A stretch of 64,000 nt of DNA from positions 186,001 through 250,000 of the forward strand of contig CAJZBQ010000057.1 in the NCBI GenBank assembly GCA_914767885.1, in the 5' to 3' direction. This DNA is from Blepharisma stoltei (taxonomy: Eukaryota > Ciliophora > Heterotrichea > Heterotrichida > Blepharismidae). The translations under genes were made by a program, and so were the position numbers. Below, in pieces: positions 29,670-44,600 of this stretch (position 1 is the first letter of the stretch; the number at the start of each line of letters is the position of its first letter). The notes under the pieces are model-generated. The model was not told the origin of the DNA and did not search any database. It was given only the letters and a program-made list of their open reading frames with translations.

Positions 29670-31256
29670 ATGACAAACAAAAGCACACTTGATGACTACA
29701 CTATCTTAGAAAAGATAGGATCTGGTCTCACAGCCAAAGTCAAAGTTGTGAGAGATTCTGAAAGTGGGGAGGTCTACGCTGCTAAGATTTACAGATCTAA
29801 AAGCTGCGAAGCTTCTTCTAGAAATATAATCAGAACTGCAGACAATGAGATCGCGAATTTACAACAGATTTCTCATCCGAATGTAATTAAGCTGATTTGC
29901 TCAAATAAATCAGGAGAATATGTTAACTTTTGCCAAGCTTGAAACCCAATCCCCACCACCCTATGCCAAACTACCTATCTTGATAGTAAGAGATATTGCA
30001 GATATCATTTTTACATATATTACATGCTTTATTTCACATCTCTAGTATATAACAAATTTTTATATGTCTAGCAAGTTTGGCTCATATTTTTGATTAAATT
30101 GAAATGAGATATGTAAAATAAGCTAAATAAACAAGTTAATCTGTTAAAATGTATTAATTTAGCACTATCAGTTCTAAATTATGTATATGTCTATATAGAT
30201 AATTATAATTGAATTGATTTATTTGTGTCTATCAATTTTAAAGCAGCATTCGACTAAATATATAAATTAAATGCTATAATAAAACGAAATCCAATGTATT
30301 TATCTTATTTATTAGTCTAAAAAATTTATTACATAAAAATTCTTTTTATACTAGGGATATGAAATAAAGCATTTAATATATGCTTAAACATGCTATAAAT
30401 CACATTTTAATAGTTAAGAGCGAAACCACTGAAATACCACTTATAGTTCTTATTATCATGACTATAGTAGTTTGTAAAGAAGGGATGGGGGTAGGTTTCT
30501 TGCTTAACCAAACTTTGTCTTATAAAAGCTTAAATATTATAATTATTTATTTAATCTCTTTTAGTATAAAGCACTATAATATAAAAAGAGGTTAAGAAAA
30601 GCGGAGAAAGGTACTCGTGTGCTTACATTGTGATGGAATTCTGCCCTAATGGCAATTTCTACGAAACTATAAGAAATATTGGAAGATTTAATGAAAATAT
30701 TTCTAGATTTTACTTCCATCAATTGATAAACGCAATAGATGCAGCCCACCAAAGACACATAGTGCACAGAGACTTAAAGCTCGAAAATTTGCTGCTTGAC
30801 GGCGATTACAATTTAAAAGTGACTGACTTCGGGTTCAGTGCTTCAGTTTTTGACAAGGATGGGTCAAGAATGCTGAGAACCCACTTGGGAACTGAAGGAT
30901 ATATGGCGCCTGAGCTGTACATGAACATCAACTACTATGGAGAATCCGTTGATGTGTTTGCAGCTGGCGTTATTTTATTCATTTTTAGGTCTGTAAACCC
31001 TCCATTTAGCAGAGCAAACATGAGTGATAGAATATATGAAATTTTAGTAAAAAATCCAAAGAAATTTTGGGGTCTCTACTCAAGGAACAAGCCTCAAAAC
31101 TACTATAGTGAGGAATTCAAAAGTTTAATAATGGGAATGCTTCATCCAAATCCTGAAAGAAGATTCACTATTTATGATATAAAAAATCATCCTTGGTATA
31201 ATGGTCCGATAGCGTCTTTGGAAGAAGTCCAAAGCATTTTTAGAAGAAATGCTTAA
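29670..31256 (+). CDS. Protein kinase (CAMK/AMPK-like), split by a 687-bp IES
   Basis: Starts at ATG 29670. The Gly loop is I-G-S-G-L-T-A-K-V-K-V and the ATP Lys is in Y-A-A-K-I-Y. After the IES comes S-C-A-Y-I-V-M-E-F-C, then H-R-D-L-K-L-E-N-L-L-L-D (catalytic loop), D-F-G-F-S (Mg2+ binding), G-T-E-G-Y-M-A-P-E-L (activation segment) and H-P-W-Y-N at the end. Removing 29906-30592 joins L-I-C-S-N-K to K-S-G-E-R-Y-S. The protein is essentially a bare kinase domain of about 300 residues without regulatory tail, as in many ciliate CAMK-like kinases. Substrates unknown. Confidence 0.88.
29906..30592. other. Large IES (687 bp) with internal long inverted repeats
   Basis: TA at 29906 and 30593, exact frame closure. 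Inside, a block at about 29930-30000 (AAACCCAATCCCCACCACCC, CAAACTACCTATCTTGATAG) is roughly inverted at about 30450-30525 (GGGATGGGGGTAGGTTTC). It therefore looks like a decayed TIR transposon. The same end sequence occurs near 42312 in the MTR4 gene. Confidence 0.75.
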
Positions 31257-31715
31257 ATTAAATAATTGATGTAATAAAAAATATATAATTTGCTTATTTA
31301 TATATGTAAATTACAAGAAATATAGCTTTACCTAAATTAAATTGATATATTAAGGAAGCTTACCCCTATCCTCAGTGAGCGAACAAAATTTGTTTGCTCG
31401 CTTACGGAGTTATATATATTTTAAAATGCAAGCTGTTCAAAATTAAACAGAATTGGCTAGAGATTTCGTTATAATAATCATCATTTATATATCAATAATT
31501 TTTTCATAAAAATTTTGTTCACTTACGGAGGGTGGGTTTTTGGGCAAAAAATAAGGATTTTTCCAATTGTTTTTGTTTGCTCACGGAGAGTGGGTTTTTA
31601 GGCAAAAAATAGGGATTTTTCCAAATGTTTTGTTCGCTCACAGAGGGGGGAGTTAGAAAATAAAGCAGTTTTATAGTATTGATTTATACTGATTTCAGCA
31701 ATAAAATTTAGACAA
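31257..31715. other. Intergenic region with a MITE
   Basis: Between the kinase and the RING gene. It is mostly filled by MITE family 1 (31361-31653), whose right end lies 62 bp from the RING start codon. Confidence 0.6.
31361..31653 (+). mobile_element. MITE family 1 copy (293 bp) with duplicated right end
   Basis: TA at 31361 and 31654. The left hairpin is decayed (CCTATCCTCAGTGAGCGAAC). The right-end module (GTGGGTTTTT-GGCAAAAAATA-GGATTTTTCC) is present twice in tandem. Confidence 0.85.
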
Positions 31716-32950
31716 ATGGAAGATCGAGCTTTTAACCAAGAAGATTTACCTGATTCAACTCATGAGAGCAGTAGAGCAAGAACTGTGCCGGTTATGAACC
31801 CTCCTTTTGCTCACCACCCTTATCGAATCCATCAGCCAGAAAGTATGGAAATCACTGGGGCAGATTCGAATGATAGAGCACAACCAGTCCCATATCTAAA
31901 CCCTAACTTGAGCTTGAGCAATCCAAGATATGAAGACCCAGTGCTCCCTGAACAAATTGACCGTGCTCAACAAATTCCTTCATTTCCTCCCCACACTGTC
32001 AATGCAATCCCACATGCATCTCGAATGCCAGAACCACCTAAACGGAATGTTCAAATGAGTCAAAATGTTTCAATAAACAAAGCCCCTGCACTTATTCAGC
32101 CTACATTTAATACTCCCAAAATGCATGAAGATTTTATAGAAAGTTTGACTTGCTTGATCTGTAAAGATATATTCTTAGACCCCGTTGTATCTTATCTTAT
32201 TAAGTATATATTGTTTAAACGTCTCATACGGGGTTGTACGCCTTCTGCTACCATGTCGTCGCTCTGGGGTTTCCGCTTTCTCGCCAGGAAGGTTTTTTGA
32301 GGGAGGACTCAAAAGGAGCCACTAGAAAGATTCCAACGACAGCGTTCCGGCTTTGACAGGTCGCCCTGATCTTACACTGCCATACTTGGCTTGACTGTAT
32401 TTCAGCTAAAGGTCAACCCTCATCGGGTTGGCCGAGCAGAAAACACTATGCCTTCAACTTCCCTGACAGAAGTCCGCTTATTGTCAGGCTCGCCTGATAT
32501 ATATGGGATAGGATTCGCCGTAAAATTGAACCTCATAATCAAATGAGAAACAATTAGATGAGCTAACTAGCTTTGATAGAATTCCATATTTTGATTATAA
32601 ACCCCGTTGTATCAACTTGCTCATGTGCAATTACTATATGCAGAGATTGCTCAGTGAAAAATAAAAGCAAATGTCCCACATGCAGACAAAGGACAACTTA
32701 CCAGCCAAACAGAGTAGTAAAAGAACTTGTCGGGAAGATCCCTTACAATTGTGCCTGTGGAACATCATATAAGCGCGATGATAAAGAAAAGCATGAAAAA
32801 CAATGCCCTCAGATAATCAGAAATTGTGGATTATGTGTATTTAGTGGAAACCGTCGACAATTAGAGGACCATTTATACGACAAGCATTATTTGAATATTT
32901 TTTACTATTTCGCAGAGCCAGTTCAGGATCGAGTTGTTTCTCGGAATTAA
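31716..32950 (+). CDS. RING/TRAF-type zinc-finger protein, split inside the RING
   Basis: Starts at ATG 31716. About 150 residues are Pro/Asn-rich and disordered. Then L-T-C-L-I-C-K-D-I-F-L-D-P-V-V-S is followed, after retroposon R8, by T-C-S-C-A-I-T-I-C-R-D-C-S-V-K-N-K-S-K-C-P-T-C, giving the RING Cys/His pattern of an E3 ubiquitin ligase. A TRAF-type finger follows (P-Y-N-C-A-C-G-T-S-Y, E-K-H-E-K-Q-C-P, then C-G-L-C and H-L-Y-D-K-H). The stop is at 32948. Deleting R8 plus one target copy restores the exact RING spacing, so the germline copy as it stands encodes no working ligase. Confidence 0.85.
32192..32600 (-). mobile_element. Retroposon-like insert R8 (409 bp), 13-bp target duplication, in the RING
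   Basis: Perfect ACCCCGTTGTATC copies at 32179-32191 and 32601-32613. GC-rich interior. On the minus strand it starts ATAATCAAAATATGGAATTC, similar in style to the head of R10. The opposite end is AT-rich and could be the tail. It contains no long ORF and shares no clear body sequence with R1-R7. Orientation is tentative. Confidence 0.75.
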
Positions 32951-32994
32951 TTTAAAATGTCTTAGTTAAGTTTTTTATAAGAATTTCTTAAAAT

Positions 32995-35601
<2,607 letters not shown>

Positions 35602-35632
35602 TATCTAGTCTACTTATTTTTATGCGACTTAC

Positions 35633-37435
35633 TTAAACTAACTCAATTGCCATTGAAGTAGCTCCACCGCCTCCATTGCAAATTCCCATAACTCCAATTG
35701 ATTTGTTTTTTTCTTTCAATGCATATATTAGTGTTGATATAAGTCTAGCACCTGACATGCCAAGTGGATGTCCAAGAGAAACTGCTCCACCATTGACATT
35801 TACCTTAGAATGGTCAAGTTCTAATATACCATATTAATTATTTTATTTTTTAATCGAATTATAGCATTCTTTTTACTCATTTATTATAATGCTGAATAAT
35901 TTCATATTCGCCACAACTACAGCACTAAACGCTTCATTTATTTCAAACAAATCAACTCTCTCTTTAGTCAGCCCAGCTCTTTCTATTGTTTTCTTGATAG
36001 CTTCTGCTGGAGCAATTCCAAAGTGAGTTGGCTCAGTTTCAGAGTCAGCAAATGACAAGATCTTTGCAAGAGGTTTATATCCAAGCTTCTTGCTCCATTT
36101 ATAAGGGTGAGCAAGTTTTTTGATCATTTTTTTTAAGAGAGTTTAAAAAAATTTATATTAAAAAATATTTACTTCCCCCCCTCCGTGAGTGAACAAAAAA
36201 AATTTTGTTCACTCACGGAGGGGGGGTTTTAATTTTTGTTTTTTAAAAAATTTATATATAAATTTTATAAAAAATATTTTTTTTCGAAATTTAAAAAAAA
36301 TCCTAATTCGCAAAAATTGGAAAGCAAATATTAATTTAATTTATAAAACTTTATGTTCTAAAAAGCAATTTCGTTTAAAATTAAACAGAATTAGCTCTAG
36401 ATTTCATTATAATAATTATCATTTATATATCAAAATTTTTTTACATAAAACAATTTTCTATTAAAAAAATTTTTGTTCACTCACGGAGGGTGGGTTTTTG
36501 GGCAAAAAATAGCGATTTTTCTAATGGTTTTGTTCACTCACGGAGGGGGGGAGTTAGAAATTTTAATAAAAATCTAATAGCATTATATAAACTTAGGGAT
36601 AGGAGTTAGCTTTATCTGCACTCATTACAACTAATGCACAAGCTCCATCATTAATAGACGAAGCATTTGCAGCTGTAATAGACCCATTTTTATCAAAAAC
36701 TGGTTTCAATGATGGGATTTTTTCGAATTTTACTTTTCTGAACTCTTCATCTTCATCAACGAATACCACTCCTTTTTTGCCTTCAACTTCTACAGGAGTC
36801 ACTTCAGTTTTAAAGAATCCTCTTGCCCAGGCATCTGCAGCTCTTTTATATGAGTCAATGCAGAATTTGTCTTGCTCTTCTCTTGTGAGTCCGTATTTTA
36901 TGATCGTTTTTTCTGTGCAAGCTCCCATTAGCACTTTATTGAAAGGGCAGTTGAGGCCGTCATAAGTGATTGAGTCATAGAGGACTCCATCTCCCATTAA
37001 TTGGCCTGATCTGTAGTTAGGAAGCAAGAATGGGGCTAAGCTCATGCTTTCCATACCTCCAGCCACAATTACGTCAGAAACACCAAGGGCGATGCTTTGG
37101 GCTGCATATACGACAGCTTTGATACCTGATGAGCAGACTTTGTTGACTCCAGTGCAAATTGTTTCCTGAGGAAGTCCTGCATAGAGAGTTGCTTGACGGG
37201 TAGGAGCTTGACCACAGCCAGCTTGAAGGACGTGACCCATGATGACTTCATTAACTTCCTTTGGATCAAGGTTGATTTTCTGAAGAGCTGCTCTTATAGC
37301 GTTGGCTCCAAGTTTGGTTGCAGGGACTGTACTGAGAGATCCCATAAAGCTTCCAATAGGAGTGCGCTGAGCTGATACGATGACAACATCTTTAGGGAGA
37401 AATCCAAAACTTCGGGTCGCCAATCTTCTAAGCAT
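35633..37435 (-). CDS. Acetyl-CoA acetyltransferase (thiolase), split by two IESs
   Basis: Starts at ATG 37435; the basic leader [12 protein letters not shown] suggests mitochondrial import. The nucleophile Cys is in N-K-V-C-S-S-G. Later motifs are [21 protein letters not shown] and the second Cys in G-I-C-N-G-G-G-G-A. The enzyme condenses or cleaves acetoacetyl-CoA in ketone and fatty-acid metabolism. IES 36100-36606 (carrying a nested MITE) closes to [22 protein letters not shown] 35822-35896 closes to [17 protein letters not shown]. About 400 residues after removal, normal for the family. Confidence 0.93.
35822..35896. other. IES (75 bp)
   Basis: TA at 35822 and 35897. An AT-rich insert with a stop in the minus-strand frame. 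Exact in-frame closure in the thiolase. Confidence 0.85.
36100..36606. other. Composite IES (507 bp): small IES hosting a MITE
   Basis: TA at 36100 and 36607 close the thiolase frame exactly. The TA pair of the MITE (36170/36555) alone does not. About 120 bp of older IES therefore surrounds the 385-bp MITE. Confidence 0.8.
36170..36554 (+). mobile_element. MITE family 1 copy (385 bp), nested in an IES
   Basis: TA at 36170 and 36555. The left hairpin (CCCCCCTCCGTGAGTGAAC and inverse) is near perfect. The right end has the GGGTGGGTTTTTGGGC and AAAAAATAGCGATTTTTC blocks. Confidence 0.9.
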
Positions 37436-37702
37436 TATTTATATCCATGCATGAAATAATTCACCTTTTATATGAGTCATAATAATTAAACCACTAATAA
37501 ATTAAGGTTATATATACACTGCAATTAAGTAAATATACACAATATTATAAAGTGGGAAAATCTAGCTCCAGAACCTGAATTAAAAATGATTTTAATGTTT
37601 CTCCTTGATAAAGCTTAAGCAATAATATATTTAATATTTAGAATTATTCGCAAAATAAAATTAATTTAAAATAAAAATTTAATATAATAATATATATATC
37701 GG

Positions 37703-40700
37703 CTAACTCGAATCAATAATTTCATAAATCCTCAATAATTCTGCTTTGTATATCTTCCAAGCTAGCATAGCTTCTGCCGGGTTTCTATTCTTCACGCTTT
37801 CTTGGCAATTTTCAAGTTTTCTTGTTCATTCCTCTTCATCTAGCGACATCCACTTTTTTTCATGAATTTCTTTCATTTTCTCAATAATATCCATCATTGT
37901 TTCTTTTCCTGCATTCATCTCATTTAGCACCGCTTCAGTGGTTAAATCTTCTTTAGGTGTATAAAAATTATGTACATCTCCAATACACAGTAGATTTTTT
38001 TCTACACATTTTCCAAAAATTTCTTCAAGTTGGCTTGTTTCTTCATCATCTTTAAAATTTTCGATCCATTTTCTGATATCGTCTCTTGCTAAATAATATT
38101 TTTGAGGAGAAATAGTTCTTGCATAAATCAAGAATTCTTCAAATGGCAGATGTGCTTTATCTTCATTATACCGAGTTGCTTCAACTAAAAGATATAGCCC
38201 TTGATTTATCCTTTTCTGATAATCTTCATGTGCTTCAATAAATATCTCTAATACAGCTTCTGTCTCAACTAACCCTGAAATATTAATTTTTTTGGGATCT
38301 GGCACAGATAGATACTCAATTGTGGCTGAAATCCTTGAATGGCTTTGTTTATCAATAATATGCTCTAACTTTGTATTTAAAAATTCTATTGCTCTTATTT
38401 TAGGTATCATTGCTTTTTCGACTGTATCATCATAAGCTACTGATATTCCTTTATTTGAAGTGACTATTGAATGATAAGCTTGCAGGTAAAAGATAAAGCT
38501 GAATTTCGAAAAATTTTGCATGCTGATTCTTTTGGCTGTGCCTATAAATCTCATGAAGTTTACAGCTCTTTTGCTATCAATAGTGCTGAATAATGAAGAT
38601 ATAAACTCTATGAATTTTTTTTCTGACGATTTTTTATTTCCGTATCTCTGTGTAAACTCGTCATAAGTAGACTCAACTAGCCCTTCTATAATTTGCCCAG
38701 ACATCAGCTTGGTTAAGCATGAAGAATATATAGAACTTATCAATCTATGGACCATTTTTCTTGTCATTGTTGATTTTTTTCGAATCCAATCCATTTTTTT
38801 GTTAAGAAATCTTGCTAGGAGGCCAATTGCAGGGTGAATGATTTTTTTTGAAATGATGGTTTCTTTTTTTTGGAAATGAAAAGTTTTGAATTTTGTGCTT
38901 GTTAGTCTCCTTTCTTTTCTCCTTTGGAAACCTTGCTTTGGGTTTGAGCTTCTGGAGGCTTTGGTGTCTTGACGAAATAGCTGCATTTCAGTGCTTGATT
39001 TTTGGATTTCGGCGATATGCCTTTCTGTGTTAGTCTTTTGGACGATTTTTTCTTCATCTTCGGTTGGTTTTGGAGATTGGTTTAAAAACATAGTGTTGCC
39101 TCGTTTAGAAAGTCTTCGCATTGGGATGTCTAAGCCATTAATTTGGGTATTGGCTATAGGAGTATATTTTTTATCAGTAGAATGAAGCTCGATTTCTCTA
39201 TGATCGTCTATCATTATAGGGTCATTAATATGAACAGGAGAGATATCATAGGCTTTGCCGGATTTAGGTGTTTCAGTTTCGTTTGTGTCTAGTGGAACAT
39301 AATGCTTATCCCTTACTTTCTCTTTAGAATAATTGACATTCGTCTTTTTTCTTCTTTTTTTCCTATATTTGACAATCTTATTATCTCCAGTTTTTAATGG
39401 CTTCAGTGTCTCACTCTCCCTTGATGACTTACTGGTTGGTACCATTTCATGTTTAACATCATTTTGCAGCCTAATTTCTAAAATTTCATCAGTTTTATCT
39501 TCTTCTAACGTATCATTATCATTAATTAGCTCAGAATCTTCACTATTTTCTGATAAGTCACTGCCTTGTTCACTTCCAGAAGCTAAATCAGACGAAAGAT
39601 CTGAAGAAGTTAAATTATCTCTGGACTGCTGAAAAAAGGATTGAAGCTCTGATGCATTTTCTTCATTAGGTAGCACCATGGAGATCTGATCTGTAGAGCT
39701 TGAATATTGCATATTTTCTTTTTTCTCCGCGATTTCTTTGTTTAAGTTCTTTAGTATTATCATTTTCTTCTTGATTAAAAATGTGATGAAATTCAGCTTT
39801 GACTGGTTTTTTTGGATAATTTTTGATAAACTGTCTTCTCCGCCATTATTTGGAGAGCTCTCGTCTGGATTTTTATACTCATTCTGGGACATTTGTGAGA
39901 ATGATTTGTTTTTTTCTTCATCTTCCTCAGCTTTTTTAAGCTTTATGATTTTTTCTGATGAATTTTGGTCAGGCAAATGCCTTTCTTCAATATTGATTTC
40001 GCTTAATTCTTCAATGTTACTGTTTTCTTTCATTAAATCTTGTTCAGTTAATCCAATTTGAAGAAACTTTTCTTCCTCCTCATTTATATCTATCTCTGCT
40101 TCTTCATTTTCTTCAATAATTTCTAAATTTTCAATTGATTTTTGTTGATTTTCATTACTAAAATTTACTTTTGATTTTTCACCATTTGGAGATTCAGAAC
40201 CTTGGGTGCTAATCTGCTCTAAATCATTTAAATCCCATTGGGTTGAAACTTCTGCATTTTGCTTTATTTCTTGAGGCAAACTAGGCAATAATAGTGAATT
40301 TTGTGCAGTTTTTTTCTCAGGACTGGGTTCTTGGCTAACTTGTATTTGTACATCTGAAATATCTGGCTGATTGCTAATAGGGCTCATATTGCCATTTTCA
40401 AAATCATACATTGCGCCTCTTGCTTCTTCCTCTAAAGGTGGGTTACACATTGATGAAGCTCTAAAGCTTGATCTTCTTTGTCTCGAATTGTTATTTCCCC
40501 CTAGCGATTTATTTGACACTGGCGTTAATGATCTAAATCCATAAAAAGTGTTTCTTCTGTTTAATTCCATCTCATCCAAAGTTTGTTTCCTCAACAATTC
40601 AGTCTGTTTCAATGCAGAATTCAGCTTAGCTTTCAACCTCAGCTTTGAGTTTGACTTTCTCGCCACATTTTCATTTAATTCTGCTATTTTCCCTTCAAGC

Positions 40701-41587
40701 TCCTCTCTAACCTTTCTTTTCTCCTCAATTTCTCCCTCAATTTCTTTTTTCCACTTCTCCTCAAAGCTCCTAAATTTTTCTTTTAGTCTATTTATTTTCA
40801 AAAATTTAATTTTCATCAGAGCTTCAATCACTTCTTTCAAAATCTCTCCTCTTTCAATACAATGCACAGAAACCTGCCTAATTATTTCCTTTGCACAAAT
40901 TGTGTATATCAGCAAAATCTCTTTTTGCAGTGATTTGCTAACGTCTTCTATATTTTTATTCGGACCAATGATTTTTTCTATCATAAGTTGCAGTCATTTC
41001 TTGAGGTTCTCCACATCTTGTCTTCCTGTTGGATTCCCTAGGTCTAGTTTTTCATGATCATGAAGCTCAGGAATGGTACAAGAGCTGTTTCTTAATATTC
41101 TTCTTGATCCTTGTGTTTTTAATCTAAATTCATTGCATTCTTCTTTCATACATGGAAAAGTAGGAACCAAAAATGTCGGACTGGACGGGTTGCTACACCC
41201 AAATGGTTCCTCATTGGACAAAAGTTTATGCAAATGTTTTATATCTGTAGGCAGAATATTTTGTGTATTTTTTAAATCAATAGGCGGAAACATAATTTTG
41301 TCTTTCAGATGTGAAATATCTCTGGTTTTGGCTTCTATTGACATAAAAGCAAGGTTTTTTTCTTTATCATACTTTAAAAAATCATTTATTTCGACAGGAA
41401 TGGGTTTCAAGCTCATCTTTTTGTGTAATTTCGGGCTTGGTGATGTAATCCTGAAATTCTTTGTTTCGTTTTTTGGGGATTTTGTAAACAAAAAATCCAA
41501 GACGTGTTCTTCTTCTTTTACTTTAACTAAAGGTGGAGACTTAACGCCATCATCAACTCTGGAAATTCCATGATACAAGTGTCTCAT
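37703..41587 (-). CDS. Large coiled-coil protein, unrecognised
   Basis: Starts at ATG 41587. It reads through TGA-Trp at about 40991 and 37825 and ends at TAG 37703-37705, about 1294 codons without insertion. The N-terminal 200 residues are Pro/Ser-rich. A coiled coil (near 40850-40560) follows, then a long acidic, Ser/Asn-rich low-complexity centre (40450-39200). The C-terminal 350 residues are helical and folded-looking (M-R-F-I-G-T-A-K-R, Y-L-S-V-P-D-P-K-K, L-E-E-I-F-G-K-C). Its C-terminal helical domain plus coil suggests a ciliary or cytoskeletal role, but I do not recognise the family. It is the longest uninterrupted gene in the window. Confidence 0.8.
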
Positions 41588-41622
41588 AACAAATATTAGG
41601 ACCTATTTATGTGTTAATATTT

Positions 41623-44600
41623 TTAAAGATATAATGAAGCAGCGAATACTATCCCTCTTTGGATCAAACGGATACCTTCAGCGAATTTCTCAGAAAGCTC
41701 GTGGCTTTGGATAGATCTTGCTGCGTCGTGTAACTGTCTAAGGAGCTCGTGAAGCCTACGAATGCATCGGATGATGGTGCCTTCATATACGTCTGTAAGC
41801 TGGCAGACTTCAGAAAATTTAGCACCGTGAGCCCAAGAAAAGACTGCTTCCATTAGGGAAGGTTTGCAGGAATTTATGTATGATTCTTGGTCAATATTTA
41901 GCTTGCTTTGTACAAAGACGTCAGCGAAGCGGGTTGCGATATCAACCAAAAGCTTGTAGGCTGAAGCCAACTCTGGGTGTGAAGGCTTTTTGGACTCTGC
42001 TGAATTTTCTTCATGGACAAGACAGCTGAGAAGTGCGACCATTATGTCGATTGGAAGATCATTAAAAATACCTCCAAGCATCATTTCTGTTGTTAAGAGC
42101 TCGTCACTTGTGGAGATTTCACAGGCGACTCTGCCTTTAAGCTCCACGTGATTTTCACTGCAAAATCCAAGCCTTCTTAAAATTCTTCTCATGGCTTTCC
42201 AGTCATCTTTTAAGATCATTGTTTTGCTGGCCTTAAGTTGTTTGCTTACTCCTCATCCATGATCAAAAATTCTATTAAAAATTTTCCAAATATTGATTGA
42301 GGATTTTCATATGGTAAGCAAGAAACCCACTTCCATGCCACGCCACATATATAAATACCTATCTTTAATAATAATTAGTACTAGAAATATTGGAGTATTA
42401 TCACTTCTACCCATCTATAGCATATTGCTAATATGTAGCATATATCTTGCTGATAGCTTATAAATTCTTTAAATATGAAAAAATGTTTTAATAATAATAA
42501 TTAATATAAATTTAAATTTCCTTTCCAGAAAGTTTTTCGCTCGATCGAACATCGGCAATTCTTTCAAAGATGGGAGCTAACAATTCTATTGCTTGACTAA
42601 TACTCTTTTTCTCTTCATATTTCGCTTTAATTTCCAGAAAATCAGGTCTTTTGACTACCGGCAACGCTTTTTCCATTTCATCTAGCTCCGTAATTTTAGA
42701 CAGTGCAGCAATAAAATCAGGGTCACTTATTTTTAGATCATTTATAGGATCCAACAAGGGAATATTTCCATTAAGCTGTTTATAAGCTTTCCTTAAGTCA
42801 GACACAGTCCCAGGAAGAAATTCTTTGCTTTTCAAGTCAGGCTTAATATAAAGCCTCAGCTGGCTTACTTTATCAATTGAGTCTAACTGAAACCGCATTG
42901 AATAGGCTTCTCCTTCATCTGAATTCATATCAAGAAGAGGAAGTGGCACATCTTTCATAAGGACATAAATAGCTACATCAATTATAAACTTTACTTGAAC
43001 TTCTTCTTCAAGATCTTTTAGCTTCTTTTTATCAACTCTTTTCTTTGTGCAACAAGTTATCACTCCCCAGCCCCATTCAATCCCTTTATGGTCAATTATA
43101 TATACAATTCTTCCTGGGTTCATAAATCTCGCAATAACTTCAGGATTTTGAATATATTTTTTAATTGTTTTTTTAAATGACTGTTTTGCGACTTCTATAT
43201 TGTCGTATTCTTCCATTTCATTTTCATGCTCAAAAGTGATTTCATTTAGCTTGTTTTGCAGTTCGATTTTCTTTTTCATTACTTCAGGGCATGATCTATC
43301 AGGCTCCATGTCAAATGACCGTGGATTTTTGACAGTGTACATTTCATCGAAATCCATTTGTTCGAAAATTTTTCGGTCAAATGGACACTATCAAAAAGGC
43401 AAAGTCATTTGACCTGCACCCGATCTATCATTTTGGAACTGGTGAAAAGACTTTTTGATCATTTGTTCAGGATGCGAATCTTCGATTCGCATTAAATTCA
43501 GAAGCATATTGTAGCTTAAGTGGAACATTGAATTTAAAGGATCGCTATGCCCTTTTACCATTCCTTTAGCTATTTCTGGCTCCATTTTTTGATCAACCAT
43601 TAAGATGCAGATCCCTTTGTCGTCAATTCCTCTTCTCCCAGCCCTTCCAGACATTTGTATGTATTCTCCTCCAGAAATCCATCTGAAGCTTTCTCCATCA
43701 AACTTCCTAACATTAGTAAAAACAACAGTTCTTGCAGGCATATTTAGTCCCATGCTGAAAGTTTCAGTACTAAATAGACATTTGACAAAGCCTTCTTGGA
43801 AGAGAATTTCTGTGACTTCTTTTATAATAGGCAATAACCCTCCATGATGGATTCCTACCCCTTTTTTCAACAATGGGAGGACATTTTGGATCATAGGGAG
43901 ACTTTTGTCTTCTTCTGCCAATGTATCAATCGCGTTTACAAAAATCTGTTCAATTGCAGCTTTTTCTTCATCTGAGGTAAAATCATGCTTATTTAAAGAA
44001 ATTGCATAAGCTTCGCATTCTCTTTTGCTGAAGCTAAACACAATGGCAGGCTTCATATCTTTTTCCATAATCAACTGGACAATTTTGGTGACTTCTGAGT
44101 TATTCCCTGGGCCAACTTTTCTGTTTTGTTTTCCATCTTGGAGATCAGTCAAGCATGAAATGGCTTTTTTGAAGCTTTTTTCTTTAAATTTCCCAAACTC
44201 ATCAACTACTAAATAAAGTCCTTCTCCGCCTGAAGGGAATATATAATGCTGCAATGGTGTTGGACGATATTCAGTATACACCACATGGCAAGGCTGCTTT
44301 TTAAGCTTGCATACCCATTCAGCGAACTCTAATGCATTAGGAATAGTTGCTGATAAAAATATCAGTTTTATAGCTTCAGGCAGCAAAATAATGGTTTCTT
44401 CCCATACGACGCCTCTTTCTTTGTCTCTCATGTAATGGATTTCATCAAAAATGACCCATTTCATTTCGCGGACAACTTCACTGCCTTTGTATAGCATTGA
44501 TCGGAGAATTTCTGTGGTCATTACGAGACAGCTTGCACTTTCATTGATGGTGACATCGCCTGTCATTAGTCCAACATCTTTAAATTCGTCGTGGAATTCT

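Noticed and set aside
35873-36127. Separate small thiolase gene starting M-I-K-K-L-A-H-P-Y
   Set aside because: It is the middle part of the interrupted thiolase. Its apparent start lies in the IES and the frame closes with the flanking exons.
40548-41573. Long plus-strand frames opposite the 41587-37703 gene
   Set aside because: Ser/Phe-rich antisense of coiled-coil codons; the minus strand carries a longer frame with natural composition.
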